In this document: positions 6,295 through 10,462 of the stretch, piece by piece | Layout of the letters: every line of letters starts with the position of its first letter | Position numbering within the stretch: the stretch's first letter is position 1 | Assembly (NCBI GenBank): GCA_019747615.1 | Contig: JAIEQQ010000365.1 | Location: forward strand, 1-10,462 | From: Phycisphaerales bacterium | GTDB taxonomy: Bacteria > Planctomycetota > Phycisphaerae > Phycisphaerales > UBA1924 | Direction of reading: 5' to 3' | Length of the DNA stretch: 10,462 nucleotides | The notes under the pieces: model-generated | Database searches by the model: none | What the model was told of the DNA's origin: nothing | What the model saw: only the letters and a program-made list of their open reading frames with translations | Translations under genes and position numbers: made by a program

Positions 6295-7218
6295 ATGTCC
6301 GTCTTGGATCATCGTGTACACCTGGAAGCCTTCGACGGCCCGCTCGATCTGCTCCTGTTCCTCATTCGCAAGAACGAGGTCGATATCCACGACATCCCCA
6401 TGGCCAAGGTCACCGAGCAGTACCTCGCGGCCATCAAGGCCGAGGCCGGGATTCAACGCCTGGACATCGAGACCGCCGGCGAGTTCCTGGTCATGGCGGC
6501 CACGCTGATGGAGATCAAATCGCGGATGCTCTCGCCATCGCCGAAGCCCGAGGCCGGCGCCACGCCGGACGCGGCGCGAAGCGCGGAGCTGGACCCACGC
6601 GCGGATCTGGTGCAGCAGCTCATGGCGCACAAGCGATTCCGCGACGCCGCCCTGCTGCTGGAGAAACGCCGATCAGAATGGGAAGCCCGCCTGCCCACGG
6701 CCCCCGCGGGCGTGCCCGAGGTGCCGCAGGCGGAGATCGATGAAGACCAGCCGGTGGAACTTCAGGAGATCGAGATCATCGATCTGGTCGAGGCGTTCGC
6801 CCGCATCATGGCGACGGTGGATTTCTCGCGCGTCGGCGAGCATCGCGTCGCCGATGACGAGACGCCGATCGAGTTGCACCAGGCGGACCTGCTGGACATC
6901 GTGACGCGAGCCGCGGCGATGTTCCACGCTCGCGCCGCTGCGAGCGATGGCGCGGAGCCGGCGAGCGCGGGCGGGCGACCGGGGATCGAGCTGCGCGAGG
7001 TCTTCGCGGGGCGCACGAAGGCGGAGGCCGTGGGGCTGTTTCTGGCGATGCTGGAACTCATCCGCCTGCGGAAGATCGACGTTCGCCAAGACGGCGTGCG
7101 CGATCGGATCTGGGTTGAGCCGGTGGAGGAGCAGATGAGCCCCGGTGCGCCCGGCGGCGGTACTCGCGTTACGGTGCAGGATCTTGCGAGCGCGCCATCG
7201 AACTACCCTTCGAGATGA
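6295..7218 (+). CDS. scpA: Segregation and condensation protein A (ScpA, kleisin)
   Basis: A 307-residue kleisin that, with ScpB, bridges the SMC heads to form the chromosome-organising condensin complex on the nucleoid. The N-terminal SMC-neck-binding helices carry the family signature: VHLEAFDGPLDLLLFLIRKN (8-27), EVDIHDIPMAKVTEQYL, then LDIETAGEFLVMAATLMEIKSRMLSP. The middle is acidic, with a likely ScpB-binding segment around EDQPVELQEIEIIDLVEAF. The C-terminal winged helix ends with AVGLFLAMLELIRLRKIDVRQ and DRIWVEPV, matching the family C-terminus that contacts the SMC cap. About 20 residues follow as a flexible tail. GGAGG precedes the chosen ATG. Its TGA overlaps the ATG of the deaminase gene (ATGA), so the pair is probably one operon. 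I see no scpB in the window. Confidence 0.95.
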   Translation: MSVLDHRVHLEAFDGPLDLLLFLIRKNEVDIHDIPMAKVTEQYLAAIKAEAGIQRLDIETAGEFLVMAATLMEIKSRMLSPSPKPEAGATPDAARSAELDPRADLVQQLMAHKRFRDAALLLEKRRSEWEARLPTAPAGVPEVPQAEIDEDQPVELQEIEIIDLVEAFARIMATVDFSRVGEHRVADDETPIELHQADLLDIVTRAAAMFHARAAASDGAEPASAGGRPGIELREVFAGRTKAEAVGLFLAMLELIRLRKIDVRQDGVRDRIWVEPVEEQMSPGAPGGGTRVTVQDLASAPSNYPSR

Positions 7219-7670
7219 CCCAGATTGACATTGATCGCATCGCGTTCGCCGCGGCCCTTGAGCAGGCCGAGAAATCCCAGCGCGAGGGGGGCATCCCGAT
7301 CGGCTCGGCACTGGTGGACCCGAGCGGGAACGTCGTCGGACGTGGGCACAACCTGCGTGTGCAGAAGGGTGACCCGACCGCGCACGCGGAGATCACTGCG
7401 ATCCGCAACTGTGGGCGGCGTCGCGACTGGCACACGCTGACGCTCGCCAGCACGCTGAGCCCGTGCGCGATGTGTACGGGGGCGACGGTCCTGCATCGCG
7501 TGAAGCGCGTGGTGATCGGCGAGAACAAGACGTTTCAGGGCCGCGAGGATTGGCTGAAGCAGGAGGGGGTTGAGGTCGTGGTGCTGGACGATCCGCGCTG
7601 CATCGAGCTGATGCGGGCGTTCATCGCGGCGAGGCCGGAGCTTTGGAACGAGGACATCGGGGTGCCGTGA
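7215..7670 (+). CDS. Yeast-type (FCY1-like) zinc cytosine deaminase
   Basis: A 151-residue protein of the cytidine deaminase fold with zinc ligands H57 (in H-A-E, with catalytic E59), C84 and C87 (P-C-A-M-C). It matches yeast cytosine deaminase Fcy1 much more closely than TadA or cytidine deaminase: EGGIPIGSALV, GRGHNLRVQKG, ISTLENCGR-like ITAIRNCGRRR, TLSPCAMCTGA, VVIGENKTFQG, and the terminal RPELWNEDIG. Residues known to contact pyrimidine in Fcy1 (N51, F114, W152, D155) have counterparts here at N46, F107, W144 and D147. The predicted reaction is cytosine to uracil plus ammonia, a pyrimidine salvage step, in the cytoplasm. It is unrelated to the E. coli CodA amidohydrolase. The ATG overlaps the scpA TGA and has no strong Shine-Dalgarno sequence of its own, which suggests translational coupling. 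Another small-base or nucleoside specificity is possible but less likely. Confidence 0.88.
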   Translation: MTQIDIDRIAFAAALEQAEKSQREGGIPIGSALVDPSGNVVGRGHNLRVQKGDPTAHAEITAIRNCGRRRDWHTLTLASTLSPCAMCTGATVLHRVKRVVIGENKTFQGREDWLKQEGVEVVVLDDPRCIELMRAFIAARPELWNEDIGVP

Positions 7671-7713
7671 GGCACGCGAGTCTCGGTGCGAGATGCGGGC
7701 ACGTTCGCCGTCT

Positions 7714-7772
7714 GCTGACCACTGACAATCCGACGCTTCAAGCTGAAGACTGAAAGCTGACGGCTGAAGGCT
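7714..7772. repeat. Degenerate 7-bp tandem repeat in a convergent spacer
   Basis: Units of form RCTGAMN lie in strict 7-bp register: GCTGACC (7714), ACTGACA (7721), two decayed units (7728, 7735), then GCTGAAG (7742), ACTGAAA (7749), GCTGACG (7756), GCTGAAG (7763) and a partial GCT. A 12-mer CTTCAAGCTGAA at 7736-7747 recurs at 7785-7796 over the last codons of the next gene. The array sits between the 3' ends of the deaminase and transporter genes. Confidence 0.65.
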
Positions 7773-7778
7773 CCCCAC

Positions 7779-8537
7779 TCATTCCTTCAAGCTGAACGGC
7801 GTGAAGTTCGTGTCCGTATCGAAGTGGTCTTCACCCTCGGCACGCTTGAGGAAGTTCACGATCAGATACGTCAGCGGCGTGAACACCACCTCAACGCCGA
7901 CCTTGAAGAGCCAGTTGAAGATGACGACCTTGATGAGCGAAGCTTCATCCCAGAGGCCGTAGAACGCGATGGGGTAGAACAGCGCGCTATCGACGAACTG
8001 GCCGACGAAGGTCGAGCCGATGGTTCGTGTCCAGAGCAGCTTCCCCTTGGTGAGCACCTTCATCTTGGCCAGCACGTAGCTGTTGACAAAGTCGCCGACC
8101 CAGAACGCGACGATCGACGCGATCACGATGCGCGTCGTGTTGGAGAACACGATCTCGAGCGCCGGCACGAACGTCTCGTTGTACTTCACACTCGGGTTTG
8201 CCGGCAGCGCCAGCACCACCTGCGACATGATGGTCGCGAAGATCATCGCCCCGAAGCCCGCCCAGATCACCCGGCGCGTCTTGGCGTAGCCGTACACCTC
8301 GGTCAGCACGTCGCCGAAGATATAACTGATCGGGAAGAAGATGTTGCCCGCGCCAAACACGAGCAGCGCGGTCCAGACAAACCCCGTGTCGCTCGACCAG
8401 TCCGGGATCATCGGGATCCCCAGGTTGATCGCGCACACTTTGCCGGGGCCGATGAGGTTCGAGCAGAGCAGCACGACCACGAACCCCACCATGACAAAGT
8501 CGAAATATCGATACGGACGAACGCGCTCGGTGGACAT
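7779..8537 (-). CDS. yhhQ: Queuosine-precursor transporter, YhhQ/COG1738 family
   Basis: An integral inner-membrane protein of 252 residues with about six hydrophobic segments, including FVMVGFVVVLLCSNLIG, ALLVFGAGNIFFPISYIFG, VIWAGFGAMIFATIMSQVVL, IVIASIVAFWVGDFVNSYVL and VVFTPLTYLIVNF. Family landmarks are present: GDVLTEVYGYAKTRR after the second segment, WVGDFVNSYVLAKMK, and STFVGQFVDSALFYP. YhhQ imports queuosine precursors (preQ0/preQ1) for tRNA anticodon modification. The exact substrate here is inferred. ATG at 8537-8535 was chosen because GAGGG lies just upstream. A TTG six codons earlier (8555) is possible but less likely. The C-terminal 25 residues are charged and probably cytoplasmic. 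It is followed by a spacer convergent with the deaminase. No other queuosine genes or a preQ1 riboswitch are seen nearby. Confidence 0.93.
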   Translation of the reverse strand: MSTERVRPYRYFDFVMVGFVVVLLCSNLIGPGKVCAINLGIPMIPDWSSDTGFVWTALLVFGAGNIFFPISYIFGDVLTEVYGYAKTRRVIWAGFGAMIFATIMSQVVLALPANPSVKYNETFVPALEIVFSNTTRIVIASIVAFWVGDFVNSYVLAKMKVLTKGKLLWTRTIGSTFVGQFVDSALFYPIAFYGLWDEASLIKVVIFNWLFKVGVEVVFTPLTYLIVNFLKRAEGEDHFDTDTNFTPFSLKE

Positions 8538-8581
8538 CGCCCTCAGGATATCCAACGAAGCGATCGGGCGTGCGGCTCACG

Positions 8582-8634
8582 GGCACCGACCCGAAGTCGG
8601 GTCGGTGGCACGTTGAAGTCGGGCCCGCGGCACG
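8582..8634. repeat. Tandem GGCAC hairpin repeat between the phosphatase and transporter genes
   Basis: GGCAC occurs at 8582, 8607 and 8629, and GAAGTCGGG at 8593 and 8615, giving two units of about 22-25 bp and a partial third. The first unit holds a perfect palindrome: ACCGACCCGA (8585-8594), AG, TCGGGTCGGT (8597-8606). The repeat begins 3 bp beyond the stop of the minus-strand phosphatase gene and lies upstream of the transporter gene. It could terminate or stabilise that transcript, but no U-tract follows. It resembles the repeat at 1049-1101 in its GGTGGC core. Confidence 0.6.
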
Positions 8635-8637
8635 AAA

Positions 8638-9948
8638 TCACTCTGCCGGGTTTCGTCGGATGATGATCGCGGTCTGGTCGTCGTCAAACGGGCGACCGCG
8701 GACGAAGACGCGGATCGACGCCGCGATGGCTTCCAACATCGCGCCGGCCGACGCTCGGGTGCCGCACGTCCGCACGGCGTCCAGCACGCGATCGGTGCCG
8801 AACTGATCGTGATCCGGGTCTAGCGCTTCAAAGAAACCGTCGCTGATGAGCAGGAACGAATCGCCCGGCTCAAGGCGGAAGGGCTCGACATCATCAACGG
8901 TGAAGTCCGCATCCAGGCCCAGCGGCATGGCGCTGGCGTCGCGGATCTCGGCCTCGCCGCTGGCCTTGAGCAAGATGATCGGGGCCTGACCCGCCGCGAC
9001 GTAGCGGATGGTGTGCTCCAGCGGGTCCAGCGTGCCCATAAATGCGGTAACAAATCGCCCCATGGGCAGGTCGTGGCAGAGCTGCGCGTTGACCTGTCTT
9101 GCGATCAAGGGCAGATCGGCATCGAGGCGCGCGCCCATGCGGAACATCGCGCGGAACTGGCCGGCGCTCAGGGCCGGGCCGATGCCGTGGCCCGTCGCAT
9201 CTCCGAGCGCAAATAGCAGCGGCGCGGCTTTGCCGGCTTCCAGGTCATCGATATCGACGCCCGGCTGGAACATGTCGTACGCATCGCCCCCGGTCTCTTC
9301 GGCGGGCTGGCTGACCGCCGCGAGGTCGTAACCATCGATCTGCGGCAAGCGCTTGGGAAACCCCGCCTGCTGGATCTTGCGGGCGATCGACAGGTCGTGC
9401 TCGATCTTGTTCTTGCGGGCCTCGGCCTGCAAGAGTTTGGCCCGCCTCAGCGCGATCGCGGCCTGCACCGAGAGAATGCGAGCGACCGTCTCATCGCCAG
9501 CGTCAAAGCACGAGCCCTTGTCGGGGTCTTTGTTGAGCACCTGGGCGACGCCCTCGAGCGTGCCGCCGCTGGACAGCAGCGGGATCGTGAGCATGTTCCG
9601 CGTGCGGAAGCCGGTCTTTCGATCGACCTCGGGGTTGAATCGCCCGTCGGCGTAGCAATCAGGGATGTTCAGGATGGAGCGCGTCCGCGCCGCCTCGCCG
9701 GCGATGCCCTTGGTGATCGGGAAGCGGATCTCGGTCGCGCCGTGGCCCTGACTCATGAACAGTTCGCTGGTCTTGTCGTCGAACTGAAAGACGCTGGCGC
9801 GCTCGGCGTGAAGGCCGTCGCGCATGGCGTTGATCACGAGGTTCAGCACCTCGGCCAGGTCGTTGGTCGCCTGCAGGCGCTCCAACACGGCGAACGCGCG
9901 CATCAGCGCGCCGGCGGAGGCTTCGATCATCGGTGGGGCTTCGCTCAC
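8638..9948 (-). CDS. GAF-domain PP2C-type serine phosphatase (SpoIIE/RsbU-like)
   Basis: A 436-residue cytoplasmic signalling protein. Residues about 18-172 form a GAF domain with close likeness to cyclic-nucleotide-binding GAF domains of phosphodiesterases: AYADGRFNPEVDRKTGFRTR, MLTIPL, LEGVAQVLNK, and the NKxnF-x3-DE signature (N139-K140, F148, D152-E153). Residues 165-200 are a charged helical linker (SIARKIQQAGFP) typical of RsbU-type proteins. Residues 205-431 are the PP2C domain with metal-binding acids in ETGGDAYD (D222), GDATGHG (D250), LISDGFFEA (D370) and FDDDQTAI (D424). Such enzymes dephosphorylate anti-anti-sigma or similar Ser/Thr-phosphorylated partners. No such partner gene is in the window. 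The start is GTG at 9948-9946, with an in-frame ATG at 9930 as alternative. Neither has a good Shine-Dalgarno site, and TACACT ends 6 nt before the GTG, so a leaderless mRNA is possible. Divergent from xdhC. Confidence 0.92.
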   Translation of the reverse strand: MSEAPPMIEASAGALMRAFAVLERLQATNDLAEVLNLVINAMRDGLHAERASVFQFDDKTSELFMSQGHGATEIRFPITKGIAGEAARTRSILNIPDCYADGRFNPEVDRKTGFRTRNMLTIPLLSSGGTLEGVAQVLNKDPDKGSCFDAGDETVARILSVQAAIALRRAKLLQAEARKNKIEHDLSIARKIQQAGFPKRLPQIDGYDLAAVSQPAEETGGDAYDMFQPGVDIDDLEAGKAAPLLFALGDATGHGIGPALSAGQFRAMFRMGARLDADLPLIARQVNAQLCHDLPMGRFVTAFMGTLDPLEHTIRYVAAGQAPIILLKASGEAEIRDASAMPLGLDADFTVDDVEPFRLEPGDSFLLISDGFFEALDPDHDQFGTDRVLDAVRTCGTRASAGAMLEAIAASIRVFVRGRPFDDDQTAIIIRRNPAE

Positions 9949-9954
9949 GGGCCA

Positions 9955-9960
9955 AGTGTA
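9955..9960 (-). promoter_or_regulatory. Possible -10 box of the phosphatase gene
   Basis: On the minus strand TACACT is followed by TGGCCC and then the GTG start. A transcript from this box would start at or next to the GTG, leaving no leader. I see no matching -35. Confidence 0.4.
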
Positions 9961-9981
9961 AGCGGACGGGCGGGGGGTCGT

Positions 9982-9997
9982 TTGAGGGCGACCTCAA
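9982..9997. promoter_or_regulatory. 16-bp palindrome, possible operator
   Basis: TTGAGG and CCTCAA are exact inverted copies separated by GCGA. The dyad lies 21 bp upstream of the TACACT box of the phosphatase gene, in the spacer it shares with xdhC, so it could be a dimeric regulator site. Role inferred from position. Confidence 0.35.
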
Positions 9998-10068
9998 CTG
10001 TGCGGGTTGATGAGCCTGCGGCGCCAGATCGCGGCTCGCTGAGCCCATGTTCGAGCAGTGCGGGCGGC

Positions 10069-10093
10069 GGGGGTTGGGGAGTGGGGGGTGGGG
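10069..10093 (+). other. G-quadruplex motif upstream of xdhC
   Basis: Tracts of 5, 4, 6 and 4 G are separated by TT, AGT and T, a compact quadruplex pattern on the coding strand. It occupies the -35 region expected for the TACACT box at 10108 and ends 25 bp before the ATG. It shares GGGGAGTGGG with the motif at 6073-6101. Confidence 0.65.
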
Positions 10094-10107
10094 CGGCGGA
10101 TCTCGCG

Positions 10108-10113
10108 TACACT
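10108..10113 (+). promoter_or_regulatory. Possible -10 box of xdhC
   Basis: TACACT is followed by CCGCC and the ATG at 10119. The predicted transcript start coincides with the start codon, consistent with a leaderless mRNA. There is no Shine-Dalgarno sequence between the box and the ATG. Confidence 0.4.
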
Positions 10114-10118
10114 CCGCC

Positions 10119-10462
10119 ATGACCGAGGCGGCGATGGTCTTGAACGAGGCAGCGAAGGCCGCGGCCGCGGGCCGGGCGTTCGTGTTGGCCACGGTGATCC
10201 GCGCCCAGGGATCAACCCCGCGCGGGCCGGGCGCGATGATGATCTGCCTGCCCGGTCCAGCCGCTGACCGATCGCACGATTCCGCCGACCCCGCCAAGCC
10301 GGGCCGCGATGATGACGCGACGTCGCCCGCCCTCATCATCGGCACCGTTGGCGGCGGGCAGTTTGAGCGGTTGGTGCTCGACGACGCGCGCCGGATGCTT
10401 GAGAATCCGACGCCGGGCGTCAGCGGCGGGCGCGTTGAGCGCTACGTGCTCGGTGCCGAGAG
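10119..10462 (+). CDS. XdhC/CoxI-family molybdoenzyme maturation protein (partial, 3' end beyond the window)
   Basis: ATG at 10119-10121 opens a frame that runs off the window after 114 codons with no stop. The N-terminus shows the XdhC/CoxI pattern: a helix (MTEAAMVLNEAAKAAAAGRA), then FVLATVIRAQGSTPRGPGAMM (21-41) and IIGTVGGGQFERLVLDDARRML (73-94), equivalent to the family's G-S-x-P-R-x-x-G and G-T-I-G-G-G-x-x-E blocks. XdhC proteins bind molybdenum cofactor and help its sulfuration and insertion into xanthine dehydrogenase-type enzymes in the cytoplasm. A 27-residue Asp/Pro-rich insert (46-70) between the two blocks is longer than usual. There is no Shine-Dalgarno site, but TACACT lies 5 nt before the ATG. 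The molybdoenzyme partner is not in the window. Confidence 0.87.
   Translation, partial: MTEAAMVLNEAAKAAAAGRAFVLATVIRAQGSTPRGPGAMMICLPGPAADRSHDSADPAKPGRDDDATSPALIIGTVGGGQFERLVLDDARRMLENPTPGVSGGRVERYVLGAE

Noticed and set aside
7662..7693. Two small hairpins (GTGCC/GGCAC and TCTCG/CGAGA) after the deaminase as an intrinsic terminator
   Set aside because: The stems are only 5 bp and no U-tract follows. The first stem includes the stop codon. Too weak to call.
7824..8663. Plus-strand 279-codon open frame opposite the transporter gene
   Set aside because: Its His/Asp/Arg-rich composition is the mirror of the yhhQ-family membrane protein, whose motifs are clear on the minus strand.

Overview
This GC-rich window looks chromosomal and comes from a Gram-negative bacterium with lipopolysaccharide. 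The gene content suggests Planctomycetota, probably the Phycisphaerae: Kdo/LPS genes beside a very large LptC/OstA-like protein, a GAF-PP2C phosphatase, ScpA, and short GC-rich intergenic repeats. This placement is an inference from protein style and gene content, not from a marker gene. Most of the window is ordinary housekeeping sequence. I see no CRISPR array, transposase, rRNA, tRNA or recognisable defence system.

Layout. (1) 1-723, minus: 5' part of a gene for an exported protein of unknown function, cut by the window edge. (2) 724-1158: gene-poor stretch with hairpins and a possible 26-codon membrane peptide on the plus strand. (3) 1159-6110, minus: an envelope operon in the order kdsD, kdsC, lptC/ostA-like. 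KdsD and KdsC act in Kdo synthesis, and the last protein resembles the periplasmic LPS-transport proteins LptC and LptA. It appears as two overlapping reading frames that are best explained as one gene of about 1,080 codons with a one-base frameshift near 3313-3348. (4) 6111-6294: divergent promoter region. (5) 6295-7670, plus: scpA (condensin subunit) with a yeast-type cytosine deaminase overlapping its stop codon by ATGA. (6) 7671-7778: convergent spacer with a degenerate 7-bp repeat. (7) 7779-8537, minus: yhhQ-family queuosine-precursor transporter. (8) 8538-8637: tandem hairpin repeat. (9) 8638-9948, minus: GAF-PP2C (SpoIIE/RsbU-like) phosphatase whose GAF domain carries the cyclic-nucleotide NKFDE signature. 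(10) 9949-10118: divergent control region with a G-quadruplex motif, a palindrome and two TACACT boxes set 5-6 nt from the start codons. (11) 10119 to the end, plus: 5' part of an XdhC/CoxI-family gene.

How they work together: KdsD makes arabinose 5-phosphate and KdsC removes the phosphate from Kdo-8-phosphate, which supplies the LPS core sugar. The LptC/OstA-like product would help carry finished LPS across the periplasm. The other genes serve chromosome organisation, pyrimidine salvage, tRNA modification, signalling and molybdoenzyme maturation, and have no obvious shared pathway. The points most worth following up are the split, internally repeated Lpt protein with its G10 tract, the putative cyclic-nucleotide-responsive phosphatase, the apparently leaderless divergent promoters, and the short repeats and G-quadruplex motifs next to start codons.
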